In this document: piece after piece, positions 28,019-35,523 of the stretch
Position numbering within the stretch: the stretch's first letter is position 1
Layout: the number at the start of each line of letters is the position of its first letter
Origin: Lysinibacillus sphaericus
GTDB taxonomy: Bacteria > Bacillota > Bacilli > Bacillales_A > Planococcaceae
Assembly: GCF_006864135.1 (NCBI RefSeq)
Contig: NZ_SADV01000008.1
Location: forward strand, 62,001-126,000
DNA: 64,000 bases
Reading direction: 5' to 3'
Program-made: the position numbers and the translations under genes
Notes under the pieces: generated by a model
The model's input: only the letters and a program-made list of their open reading frames with translations
Database searches by the model: none
What the model was told of the DNA's origin: nothing

Positions 28019-28465
28019 ATGAAGAATATAAATTATACACAAATATGTGTATGTGCAAACCTTCGAAAAAAAACGCGGCTCGTGACACAATTTTATGATA
28101 ATTTACTACAGCCAACTGGCTTAAAAGTTACACAATACTCAATGCTAGCAAATATTGATCTTCAACAAGCAGTTTCCATTAGTCGACTAGGTGAAATTTT
28201 ACTGCTCGATCAAACAACCATTACACGTAATATTAATTTGTTAAAGCGAAATGGCTATGTAGATTTAACAAGAGATCCGCAAGATGCTCGAGCAAAGGTC
28301 ATTACACTAACTGATAAAGGGGTTGAAAAATTAAACGAGGCTGCTCCAATTTGGCAAGATATCCAAGAAAGAATTATCAATGATATCGGCTTAGAAAAAT
28401 ACAATGATTTTTATGAAACATTGAAAATTATCCAAAAAATAATTCAATCTTATGATGAAGAATAA
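28019..28465 (+). CDS. MarR-family regulator
   Basis: A 148-aa winged-helix regulator. The DNA-recognition helix region reads SISRLGEILLLDQTTITRNINLLKR, followed by the wing DPQDARAKVITLTDKG. The ATG at 28019 follows GAAAAGGGG at usable distance and is preferred over the GTG ten codons upstream. N-terminal Cys9 and Cys11 (QICVCANLR) could sense oxidants or electrophiles, but this is speculative. It probably controls itself and the divergent MFS gene. Confidence 0.85.
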   Translation: MKNINYTQICVCANLRKKTRLVTQFYDNLLQPTGLKVTQYSMLANIDLQQAVSISRLGEILLLDQTTITRNINLLKRNGYVDLTRDPQDARAKVITLTDKGVEKLNEAAPIWQDIQERIINDIGLEKYNDFYETLKIIQKIIQSYDEE

Positions 28466-28485
28466 AAAACGAACCTAAACAAAAG

Positions 28486-28523
28486 AATCCATTTTGAAAA
28501 ATGATTGTTCAAAATGGATTTTT
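28486..28523 (+). terminator. terminator of the MarR gene
   Basis: Perfect 13-bp arms AATCCATTTTGAA (28486-28498) and TTCAAAATGGATT (28508-28520), followed by TTTC. Confidence 0.85.
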
Positions 28524-28559
28524 CATATTATTATGTATGCCAATAAAGTATAGCTCTTC

Positions 28560-28645
28560 AACAAAACGTGGGGTTGATTTCCGTTCCGGCTGGGCGCTTT
28601 GTTGCTGTCGCTTCGCTTTCGCACAGGATAAAACATTATTTTTGA
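28560..28645. repeat. dispersed intergenic repeat (unexpanded copy)
   Basis: GTTGATTTCCGTTCCGGCTG, then GGCGCTTTGTTGCTGTCGC, then TTCGCTTTCGCACAGGATAA. It is the same order of modules as at 14405-14572, but with a single TTGCTG unit. Confidence 0.8.
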
Positions 28646-28715
28646 CATATTTTCATTTTCTCCTTTTTGCTTGCAAAAGGATTGTGATTCACAATTCCTT
28701 TGGTCATTGGCTCGA

Positions 28716-28958
28716 TCATTTTAAATCGTCAATTAAACTAATGTATTCTTGTACTGCATTATCTGTACTTAAAAATGTGGTTGCTATCATATAATTAAGC
28801 TCCTTTATTAATCGAATTAATCCCGATAGTTTTATAAGTTGGCATGGATTTTCATAAAGTGAGAAGCTTCCTACTTCTGATAGCAACTCAACTATTGTCG
28901 CGTCTCCTAAACCAGGAACTGAAAACAGTATTTCATATTCAATTGTTATTTGTGCCAT
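28716..28958 (-). pseudogene. IS110-family transposase remnant
   Basis: The minus-strand frame contains VPGLGDATIVELLSEVG and YENPCQLIKLSGL. This is the signature of the C-terminal (transposase_20) domain of IS110/IS116/IS902 transposases, around the conserved 'PGIG' helix-hairpin-helix. Only about 50 residues match, followed by unrelated or deleted sequence, and the N-terminal DEDD domain is absent. It lies between the MarR gene and the RiPP-like cluster and is evidence of past mobile-element activity there. Confidence 0.7.
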
Positions 28959-29242
28959 TGCTGCTAATTAATCAAAGTATTAGGCTTTTATTTCTGTCTA
29001 AAGCGAACTTCGGTATAATGAGTGGTTTACTATCATCATCATATCTTATATAACCACATTTCTTCATGAAATCGTCAGTAAGTCTAGAATTCCCCAATGA
29101 AGGTATTCTTATCACATTCAAGATTTCTATCTATAACAAATATCCTTGGATTTAACCTTTAGTCCTTAGTTCTCCTACATATCATGTACTCGACCACCTC
29201 TGGTTTGCAGCCATATCAATCAAATTCAAAACTATTTTTTCA
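28959..29242. other. gap without an intact gene
   Basis: Short minus-strand frames interrupted by stops (one reads FMKKCGYIRYDDDSKPLIIP) suggest decayed coding sequence, but nothing can be named. Confidence 0.35.
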
Positions 29243-29704
29243 CTAGTTTTCACCTTCGAAAATTGGCTCCAAGTAATACTGCGGGTATGCCTCCATTAAG
29301 TTCAAGAGAAATCTATTTTCTGTAACGAATGTTATTTCATGACGATGTGTATTATTTTTGATCCACGCTATTGTATTATGTACATTAAGAGTACTCACTG
29401 ATTTTTTTAAAGTATTATCAGAAAGGTTACTTTCTAAAATATCTTTATTTGATAAAATGCTATTGAATAAGGTACTCTTACCTCCATTAGGCGTGTAATG
29501 ATTAGAGTTAAATAGTGCTTTTGATTTTACTCCAGCTTTACCTACTTTTAAAAATATTGAGTCAATCTCAAAAATATAAATACCAACAGCACCATTTGGG
29601 AGAGAATTAGGATTATGTGGTGCAGGTAAGTGAGAATAAGAAAAATCGTTAATAGATAAGCTAAACTTTCTACAGAACTCGGTTAAAAAACGAAAAGTAA
29701 ACAT
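29243..29704 (-). CDS. GIY-YIG-like protein, 153 aa
   Basis: A 153-aa protein. The segment GAVGIYIFEIDSIFLKVGKA (about 38-57) resembles the paired 'GIY' and 'YIG/KIG' strands of GIY-YIG nucleases. A possible catalytic Glu lies in NLMEAYPQYY near residue 138. The match is by eye and moderate, and the central region is unusually polar. No strong ribosome binding site precedes the ATG. It is codirectional with the RiPP-like cluster but separated from it by a terminator, so it is probably not part of that operon. Alternatives are a defence-type nuclease or a decayed gene. Confidence 0.5.
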   Translation of the reverse strand: MFTFRFLTEFCRKFSLSINDFSYSHLPAPHNPNSLPNGAVGIYIFEIDSIFLKVGKAGVKSKALFNSNHYTPNGGKSTLFNSILSNKDILESNLSDNTLKKSVSTLNVHNTIAWIKNNTHRHEITFVTENRFLLNLMEAYPQYYLEPIFEGEN

Positions 29705-29743
29705 AATTATTTGGTACTTTTTATAGAATATAAAATAAAAAAG

Positions 29744-29769
29744 CTGAACCCATATAATTACAGGCTCAG
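29744..29769 (-). terminator. terminator after the PqqD-like gene
   Basis: CTGAACC (29744-29750) pairs, with one G-T, with GGCTCAG (29763-29769). On the minus strand CTTTTTTATTTT follows. It closes the minus-strand set of the RiPP-like cluster. Confidence 0.7.
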
Positions 29770-29800
29770 ACTTTAGCTTCTAATTAAAAGCCTAATAAAA

Positions 29801-30070
29801 TTAAATATTTTTAATGGCTTTTTTTTCATATAAAAATTCAACGAATTGGATTATCTCTTCTTTGTGAGAACCTTCTTCTATGAAATATTCCGCCTCTATC
29901 TGTTCTATGACTTGACCTAAATTCTTGTTTCCATCAATCAATTCCCAAATATTGTTAGCTGTATCATTTAGTTCGAACGCAGCCCCATCGCCAAATAATA
30001 CATTTTTTTTTGAAATATTTCTAACTCTAAAATTCAAATTCTGCTTGAACACAATATCTTCTGTAAACAT
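29801..30070 (-). CDS. stand-alone PqqD-like RiPP recognition protein
   Basis: An 89-aa protein matching the PqqD/RRE pattern. N-terminal strands (VFKQNLNFRVRNI) are followed by the FELNDTANNIWELIDG signature at about 31-46, then helices ending in VEFLYEKKAI. Such proteins bind the leader of a ribosomally made peptide and hand it to modifying enzymes; the lasso B1 protein is one example. The ATG directly follows the nucleotidyltransferase stop (TAAATG) with GGGGGG 7-8 bases upstream, so the two are translationally coupled. It is the last gene of the set headed by the putative precursor at 34319-34396. Confidence 0.8.
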   Translation of the reverse strand: MFTEDIVFKQNLNFRVRNISKKNVLFGDGAAFELNDTANNIWELIDGNKNLGQVIEQIEAEYFIEEGSHKEEIIQFVEFLYEKKAIKNI

Positions 30071-30898
30071 TTACATACCCCCCAAATTTTTTCCTGCTTT
30101 ATTAACAACATTATTTATGAAATATAAACAATCTTCTATTTTTTTTTCATAAGTTAAATCTGTGTCACCACCAAAATATAATTCATTAAATTGCATTAAT
30201 ATTTTTTGGGATTCATTATCTAAATCACTATGTTTTTTTAAAAGTGTATAAGCCCATTTTTCTCTGTCCAATGAAATTTTCCTACTATATAGATAGACTG
30301 AAACGGCCGTAATAAGTGTATTTTTAGCAAGTATAAGACTTGTTTCTTGTTCACCTTTAATTAGATTACCCATTATATCATCATACGTATTATCAATCGT
30401 ATTAATATAGCATCTTGCCATTAATCTAAAATAGTTATCCATATTAATTTCTGCTTTATATTCGCCATACATATGCTCATTGTAAATTGGTTCACTTACA
30501 ATAAACCTATGTAAAAATGAAGATAAATGCTCAAAGTCAGTACCATCTATTGATAATAGGTTTAATGTTCTTTTTGTAGAATCACTAAAATCTATTGAGT
30601 TAAGCTGTTTTAACAATGAATTAACAGTAGAAAGTGACCAATATTCTATGTCACAACCTATGCCCTCAATGTCTTCAAAGGATATCTTTAAAGCATTATG
30701 GTCATAAACAATACTTGGATCACTCTTCAACCTCTCAAAATCATTTACAACTACGAATACATCCAAATCTGATTTTGTATTTCCAATCCCTTGTATAAGT
30801 GATCCGCTCAAAAATACAAAGTCATTTGAACAAAAATTAACCTTTTCTAAAATCTTTTCTTTAGCAATTTTTTTAGATATTGGCAATAGTTCTATCAT
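30071..30898 (-). CDS. pol-beta-type nucleotidyltransferase
   Basis: A 275-aa protein with the minimal nucleotidyltransferase motif GSLIQGIGNTKSDLDVFVV (32-50). G32-S33 and the metal ligands D44 and D46 are intact, and a third carboxylate may be D63 or E64 in the CDIEYW region. A helical C-terminal half (about 135-275) resembles substrate domains of this superfamily. It could transfer a nucleotide to the peptide or to a small molecule. Nucleotidyltransferases are known as tailoring genes in some Firmicutes lasso clusters, but this one is not clearly of that type. AAAGGGG precedes the ATG. It is coupled to the PqqD-like gene. Confidence 0.75.
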   Translation of the reverse strand: MIELLPISKKIAKEKILEKVNFCSNDFVFLSGSLIQGIGNTKSDLDVFVVVNDFERLKSDPSIVYDHNALKISFEDIEGIGCDIEYWSLSTVNSLLKQLNSIDFSDSTKRTLNLLSIDGTDFEHLSSFLHRFIVSEPIYNEHMYGEYKAEINMDNYFRLMARCYINTIDNTYDDIMGNLIKGEQETSLILAKNTLITAVSVYLYSRKISLDREKWAYTLLKKHSDLDNESQKILMQFNELYFGGDTDLTYEKKIEDCLYFINNVVNKAGKNLGGM

Positions 30899-30911
30899 TA
30901 TTTTTCCCCTT

Positions 30912-31700
30912 TCAATAAATATCTAGGGTTGCTTTTTCCCTAGACTTCTTATCAGTGTATCGTAATAATAGATAACCCAAAATCATATATATTAGACCTA
31001 TTAATAATTCTTTAGCAAGCAAATCGATGACTTGATTAGAGAAGTTTCCATTTACAATCATTTTAGAAGCCTCTATACCTCTTGTTAATGGTAAAAAATA
31101 AGGAATGCCAGAAAGAGCTGTTGGAAGATTATTCAACGGGAATAATGCACCAGTAAAAATCATTAATACAAAAACACTAGTATTTAATACTAAATTAACA
31201 TCACTTGTAATAAGCCCAGCACTACTTATAAATAAACCAATTCCCATTGCAGAGAACATTGCAATTACTATACAAAGAATTAAAAGTGGGAAATTGGTGT
31301 TTTCAAAATTCAAATCAAACAAAAGATAACCAGCTATTAAACCTATAGCTACTGTAATTGTAGCATCAAAAATATGGATGAAAGCTCTACCTATTAATAT
31401 TAAAAAATTATTTGTAGGCGAAATCATAAGTAAGCTGAGTGTTCCAAAACTTCTCTCGCTAACCAGTACAGCTCCTACTCCAAATAATGAATTATACATA
31501 CTAAGAATAAAGCAATTCCCCAAAACCCAAGGTGTAAGATCCTGAGAATCATTTACATAACTCGCTAAAAGAACGAAAAAAATGAGCTGCATAATTGGGG
31601 TAACTATTTTTACTAAAATATAAATCTTAGGATCTAAGAATCCATATAATGATTTATATGAAAGTATTGACTGGTGAAGGAATCTGCTTATCGAACTCAT
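30912..31700 (-). CDS. ABC-2 type permease (second subunit)
   Basis: A 262-aa membrane protein with six predicted segments and the ABC-2 pattern: an N-terminal cytoplasmic helix, GTLSLLMISPTNNFLIL in the first cytoplasmic loop, and a final LTRGIEASKMIVNG loop before the last helix. It pairs with the preceding permease and the ATPase to form an exporter, probably for the modified peptide or as self-immunity. It starts next to the stop of the other permease. Confidence 0.85.
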   Translation of the reverse strand: MSSISRFLHQSILSYKSLYGFLDPKIYILVKIVTPIMQLIFFVLLASYVNDSQDLTPWVLGNCFILSMYNSLFGVGAVLVSERSFGTLSLLMISPTNNFLILIGRAFIHIFDATITVAIGLIAGYLLFDLNFENTNFPLLILCIVIAMFSAMGIGLFISSAGLITSDVNLVLNTSVFVLMIFTGALFPLNNLPTALSGIPYFLPLTRGIEASKMIVNGNFSNQVIDLLAKELLIGLIYMILGYLLLRYTDKKSREKATLDIY

Positions 31701-32486
31701 TTAATGTACCCCCAAAGTACCTTTTATTCTAGTTTGATTGTTAATTTTTTTAAATAAAATGATTCCAATTAATAAATTTATTAAACTAATAATTAGAATC
31801 CAAAACATATACGATGAAAATTCCGAATAATCATTAATTCCTATCATGCTTGTTCTTAATAATTTCACTGCCCAGGTCGGAACTAATATATACGAAAAAT
31901 ATTGAATGAAATTCGGTAAAATAGATACAGGAAAAATCACTCCACATAATATGTAGACTGGATATTCCATTGAATTCATTAACATTCTTGCGTTCCTAGA
32001 AAGTGTAAATATTGACGCTAGTAACATTGAAATGATAGAAAAAGAAATTAATACTACAATAAATGATATTAAAAATTCTAACGGATGCTTAATTGATATT
32101 TTTATTCCAAATAAAATCACTAGGAATAATACATTTAAAACCATTGATAATACTCCAAAAAACACATTTCCTAAGACTTTTCCTAAAAATATCAAACGAA
32201 AATCACTTGGAGTTGCAGTAATAGTTTCTAATGTACCCATATATCGCTCTCTTTCAATATCTCCAGCAGATGAAAAGAGTATCGAACTCCATAAATTCAT
32301 GATTCCAGTTCCTATAACAATATACTCTCCAACATTTATCTCTTTTGATTCCTTGAACATAAAATAAAACAAAGTAGAATATAAGATAGGTTGCAATATA
32401 ATAATAAATCTGAAGGTTGGACGTGTGAAAGACTGCTTCATTTGTAATACTAGACTTGATATTATTATTTGTAATATTTTTGACAT
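31701..32486 (-). CDS. ABC-2 type permease (first subunit)
   Basis: A 261-aa protein with six predicted membrane segments and the ABC-2 loop ERERYMGTLETITATPSDF. The ATG at 32486 (MSKILQ) is preferred because GGTGAT lies 6 bases upstream, although an in-frame start four codons earlier overlaps the ATPase stop. Two different permease subunits suggest a heterodimeric DrrA/B-like or multidrug-type exporter. Confidence 0.85.
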   Translation of the reverse strand: MSKILQIIISSLVLQMKQSFTRPTFRFIIILQPILYSTLFYFMFKESKEINVGEYIVIGTGIMNLWSSILFSSAGDIERERYMGTLETITATPSDFRLIFLGKVLGNVFFGVLSMVLNVLFLVILFGIKISIKHPLEFLISFIVVLISFSIISMLLASIFTLSRNARMLMNSMEYPVYILCGVIFPVSILPNFIQYFSYILVPTWAVKLLRTSMIGINDYSEFSSYMFWILIISLINLLIGIILFKKINNQTRIKGTLGVH

Positions 32487-32497
32487 TTTAATCACCA

Positions 32498-33463
32498 TTA
32501 CCTTATATACTCCAGGTAAACATCCTCTAAAGTAGGCAATCTTATTGTCATGTTAGTAATCACTTGTTCACCTAAGATGTCTACAATATTAGATATTACT
32601 TTGTAAGGAAATAAACTGTGTATTTCAATTTTTGTTGCATCGACTAATTCAGTTAGTATTACTTCTTTCACGGAATTTAAGGATTTTATCTTATCAACTT
32701 CCACTTGTTTAACTTCGTTTACAGCCAGCTCTATTATTGGTGTCTTATTGAGGTTTATTTTCAAATTCTCTGGTGTATCTAAGGCTAGACACCTGCCCTT
32801 GTTTATAATAGCTATCCTGTCACATAATTCATCAGCTTCCTGCATATAGTGAGTTGTTAAAATTATTGTTTTTCCATCTCTAGAAAGAGTTTTAATAATA
32901 TCCCTTAATTCTCGAGCACCTACAGGGTCTAAACCAATTGTTGGTTCATCCAGAAATAAAATTTCTGGTTCATTAATTAGCCCTCTAGCTATTTGTAGCC
33001 TTTGTTTCATTCCTTTTGAAAAAGTTTCAACTCTTTCGTCAGCCCGTTCGGATAAACCAACTAAATCCAACAGTTTATCTATACGCTCTTTTTTTATTTT
33101 ATTATCAATTTTATAAAGATCTGCAAAATAACTTAGATTTTCTCTTGCTGTAATTCTCCAATATAAATTTCTTTCTCCCCCATAAATAAAGTTGATTCGA
33201 GGTCTAATAAAACTTTCCTCTCCAAAAGGACTATGTCCTAAAACCTTTACCTCACCGGAACTAGGAGCCAACAAAGTAGTAAGAATTTTAATTGTAGTAG
33301 TCTTGCCTGCACCATTTGGTCCCAGTATTCCAAATACCTCCCCTTTTTTCACAGAAAAGGAGAGAGAATTAATAGCTTTAGTAAACTTTTTTTTCGAGTT
33401 CAATAAACCTACTTTAGTTTCAAAATCTCTTGTTAAGTTTTTAACCTCAATGATATTAGACAT
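32498..33463 (-). CDS. ABC transporter ATPase
   Basis: A 321-aa nucleotide-binding subunit. Walker A is GPNGAGKT (about 49-56). The signature is the non-canonical FSKGMKQRL usual in ABC-2 drug exporters, and Walker B is ILFLDEPTIGLDP with a following H-loop TTHYMQEADELCDR. A C-terminal 80-residue extension is typical of DrrA-like subunits. The ATG at 33463 has GGGAGAG 6 bases upstream. It energises the two permeases that follow. Confidence 0.92.
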   Translation of the reverse strand: MSNIIEVKNLTRDFETKVGLLNSKKKFTKAINSLSFSVKKGEVFGILGPNGAGKTTTIKILTTLLAPSSGEVKVLGHSPFGEESFIRPRINFIYGGERNLYWRITARENLSYFADLYKIDNKIKKERIDKLLDLVGLSERADERVETFSKGMKQRLQIARGLINEPEILFLDEPTIGLDPVGARELRDIIKTLSRDGKTIILTTHYMQEADELCDRIAIINKGRCLALDTPENLKINLNKTPIIELAVNEVKQVEVDKIKSLNSVKEVILTELVDATKIEIHSLFPYKVISNIVDILGEQVITNMTIRLPTLEDVYLEYIR

Positions 33464-33475
33464 TTCCATCTCTCC

Positions 33476-34204
33476 CTAGTCTTTTGAATCTCTATTAATA
33501 ATACAAATACTCTTAATACTCTGAATTACATGAGTTGAATTATAGGTTAAGTGAGCAATTATTGAGGGAATTATCGACCCTGAAAATAGAAAAAGAAATG
33601 AAGAGAATACTCCAAATACAATTTGAATAACAAAATCAGGTTGGCTAAAATTATTAGACCATTTTGTTGCATAATGTGAAAGCATAAACAAATATGAACT
33701 AATAAGTACATTTATTATTAAGATAAGGATGGAATTTTGTTTATTTAATACAAAATATCTAAAGAATAATTCTTCAGAAATTGCGCCACCAATAAAAGTA
33801 TATATATTCATCATATGTTGAAATTTATTACCTGAAAGTGTTAACTGTATGTAATCATTTGATAACACCAATCTCCAAACGGATATTTTAGGTATTATAA
33901 AGAGCAAACCTAGAATAAACCCCAATAAATACCACCAAATAGACAGGATTGTAAACGAAAAATCCCAAATAATTAAAAAAGGAACCATCAGTGGTAAGAT
34001 ATACATACTTCTTCTTATAAAAGTAATTAGCGCTCTCTCGTTTTCAGCATAGATTCTTTTTGCATTTCCGACACATAAAAAAGTAAATACCCAGAAAAAT
34101 AAAATCAATAAATAATAGGAGTCAATAAAGTAGGCAAACATAGAAAGTAATAATACGGTTCCCCACAACACGTTCTCCTTTTTATTCAACACTAAATCAT
34201 CCAT
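33476..34204 (-). CDS. CPBP-family intramembrane protease
   Basis: A 242-aa protein with about seven membrane segments. It carries the three motifs of the Rce1/CPBP (type II CAAX protease) family: EELFFR (E144, E145, R149), H177 in LSHYATKW and HLTYN (H218, N222). In peptide clusters these proteins commonly trim leaders or give immunity. Here it is first in the exporter set, 30 bases before the precursor terminator, and lies next to the peptide gene, so removal of the leader is a reasonable guess. The ribosome binding site is weak (AAAGGATG, about 15 bases upstream). Confidence 0.8.
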   Translation of the reverse strand: MDDLVLNKKENVLWGTVLLLSMFAYFIDSYYLLILFFWVFTFLCVGNAKRIYAENERALITFIRRSMYILPLMVPFLIIWDFSFTILSIWWYLLGFILGLLFIIPKISVWRLVLSNDYIQLTLSGNKFQHMMNIYTFIGGAISEELFFRYFVLNKQNSILILIINVLISSYLFMLSHYATKWSNNFSQPDFVIQIVFGVFSSFLFLFSGSIIPSIIAHLTYNSTHVIQSIKSICIINRDSKD

Positions 34205-34233
34205 ATATTATATTTTCATCCTTTAACTAGTAA

Positions 34234-34276
34234 AAAGTTAGAGTAGAGCTCAAAAATTGCGCTATACTCTAACTTT
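34234..34276 (-). terminator. terminator/attenuator between peptide gene and export genes
   Basis: AAAGTTAGAGTA (34234-34245) and TACTCTAACTTT (34265-34276) are perfect 12-bp arms, with a further AGC/GCT pairing inside. On the minus strand TTTT follows. Placed right after the short peptide gene, it would make most transcripts end there and give the peptide a higher dose than the processing genes. Confidence 0.85.
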
Positions 34277-34303
34277 CCTTTTTTAAAAATGTGGTTGTTA
34301 ACT

Positions 34304-34331
34304 ACTAGTTACTAGTTACTAGTTACTAGTT
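34304..34331. repeat. four tandem ACTAGTT heptamers over the peptide stop codon
   Basis: ACTAGTT repeats four times without change (34304-34331) and continues ACT. The minus-strand peptide gene ends inside the array (ACT AGT AAC TAG). Because the unit reads stops in all three frames, changes in copy number hardly alter the peptide. Confidence 0.9.
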
Positions 34332-34396
34332 ACTTCCAATGCAAGTGCAGATGGTAATTTAATTTCAACTGCTTTAGGCGCTGTATACTTTTTCAT
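34319..34396 (-). CDS. putative RiPP precursor peptide, 25 aa
   Basis: ATG at 34396 with a perfect GGAGGTG ribosome binding site 6 bases upstream, behind a good promoter. It reads MKKYTAPKAVEIKLPSALAL followed by EVTSN and a TAG stop. The start (KKYxxPxxxEI) resembles the YxxP leader motif that lasso-type B1/PqqD proteins bind, and such a protein is encoded downstream. If residues 1-12 or so are leader, the core would be short and hydrophobic and end in Asn. There is no Cys and only one Glu after the leader, so lanthionine, sactionine and Cys-heterocycle chemistry are excluded. No homologue is recognised. It is a strong candidate from structure and context, not proof. Confidence 0.72.
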   Translation of the reverse strand: MKKYTAPKAVEIKLPSALALEVTSN

Positions 34397-34425
34397 GTTC
34401 TCACCTCCACAAACGGTATATACAA

Positions 34426-34454
34426 AGAATAACTTTTTTTCATATATTTGTAAA
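34426..34454 (-). promoter_or_regulatory. promoter of the peptide gene
   Basis: Minus-strand -35 TTTACA (34449-34454) and -10 TATTCT (34426-34431), spacer 17. Initiation near 34419 would leave a leader of about 23 bases with the GGAGGTG site. Confidence 0.65.
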
Positions 34455-34523
34455 TACATATTTTCATTTTTTTGAAAAATCACTCTAATTAGACAACTAA
34501 TATTTACAAATAAGTTTTAAAGT

Positions 34524-34534
34524 GTTAGTCTAAC
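34524..34534. promoter_or_regulatory. small dyad in the divergent promoter region
   Basis: GTTAG-T-CTAAC is a perfect dyad 36 bases before the plus-strand start at 34570. It is a candidate operator or -10-proximal site for the divergent set; no regulator gene is obvious in the cluster. Confidence 0.35.
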
Positions 34535-34569
34535 TGTAATAAATTAGCAAATTTGAGAGGAGAAGTCAT

Positions 34570-35523
34570 ATGAACAAAGATGTTAGTTTTATTCTATTGT
34601 CTCCGGATGCAGTAAAGCAAGATTTAATTTTCTTTATATTGGAAGAATTGGAAAAATTCGATATCCTCCCTTTAAGGATAAAATATTTAAATATTAAATT
34701 ACCTATATTAGAGAAATTATATGGACATCAAATTAACAAAATGACGCCGAATTGGTGGCTAGTTGAAAAGTTATTTACATTAGATAGGAGTGCAGCGCTA
34801 TTACTTAAAGATAATTCTCCTGAAGAAAGGGATTTGAGTGAATTTTTAACAAAAATAAAAGGTGTTTCTGATCCATCAAATCTCTCTAATAGTTCTTTAA
34901 GAGGAAAATTTAATGCTGAAAATAGAGTAATTAACTTAATACATACACCAGATGATGTTAATAAATGTTCAAGTGAAATTACTAACTTTTTTTCTAAACA
35001 GGAACTAAATATTGAAATATATAACAATGATGTTTCATCGTTTTTAAAGCTCGAATTATTACGAGAACAAATTGAATCGTACAAGCTTTTGGATTTCTAT
35101 TTAACACTTTCTCGTTTGAAAAGAAGAATATTATTTTTAATAATGCAAGATGAATTTAAAGACTATCACCATTTATTAATGACAACATTCCTAGAAGAGA
35201 CTGAACTCTATAAATCTGTATTAAAGAAAGACAATAGAATTAGACTAACACCCAAAGTAGACAAGATATTAGTAACTCAAAAAAGTTATATTGATTTTAT
35301 AGTAGATACACATCCTTTAAGCGATCTATTAAAAAAATTACTTTTATTACCCTACTCTCTCAAAATAAATATATATGAAGAATTTGATAAGAATAAGTAT
35401 GAATTTGGAGCTTTTATGACGGAATGGGAAATGTTGACTATTCAGAGTGCTGTTGCACTTCCAATAGAAATTATATTCGGAGGTAAAAACCATGAAATTA
35501 CGAAAAACGAAGAATTTTGTTGA
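34570..35523 (+). CDS. nucleoside-diphosphate-kinase-like protein with extra C-terminal domain
   Basis: A 317-aa protein. Residues 1-142 follow the NDK fold: an opening LLSPDAVKQDLIFFIL, LRGKFN near 110-114 and the active-site histidine segment INLIHTPDD with H125. The N-terminal lysine of the NDK 'KPDA' motif is replaced by serine (SPDA), and the Kpn-loop region differs, so normal NDK activity is doubtful. Residues about 145-317 are a helical domain I do not recognise. AGAGGAG precedes the ATG. The gene overlaps the next one by 32 bases, so translation is coupled. It could be a repurposed phosphotransferase acting in the peptide or small-molecule pathway. Confidence 0.7.
   Translation: MNKDVSFILLSPDAVKQDLIFFILEELEKFDILPLRIKYLNIKLPILEKLYGHQINKMTPNWWLVEKLFTLDRSAALLLKDNSPEERDLSEFLTKIKGVSDPSNLSNSSLRGKFNAENRVINLIHTPDDVNKCSSEITNFFSKQELNIEIYNNDVSSFLKLELLREQIESYKLLDFYLTLSRLKRRILFLIMQDEFKDYHHLLMTTFLEETELYKSVLKKDNRIRLTPKVDKILVTQKSYIDFIVDTHPLSDLLKKLLLLPYSLKINIYEEFDKNKYEFGAFMTEWEMLTIQSAVALPIEIIFGGKNHEITKNEEFC

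Noticed and set aside
28959-29242. Small gene reading FMKKCGYIRYDDD
   Set aside because: Interrupted by stops on both sides, with no start signal; treated as decayed sequence.
29801-34396. Lasso peptide cluster
   Set aside because: A YxxP leader and PqqD-like protein are present, but neither the transglutaminase-like protease (B2) nor the asparagine-synthetase-like cyclase (C) is encoded in the window.
34319-34396. Microcin C-like peptide because of the C-terminal Asn
   Set aside because: No MccB-type adenylating enzyme lies in the cluster. The only E1-like protein in the window is TcdA, about 31 kb away.
34570-34995. Ordinary nucleoside-diphosphate kinase ndk
   Set aside because: The active-site lysine is missing and a large unknown domain is attached.
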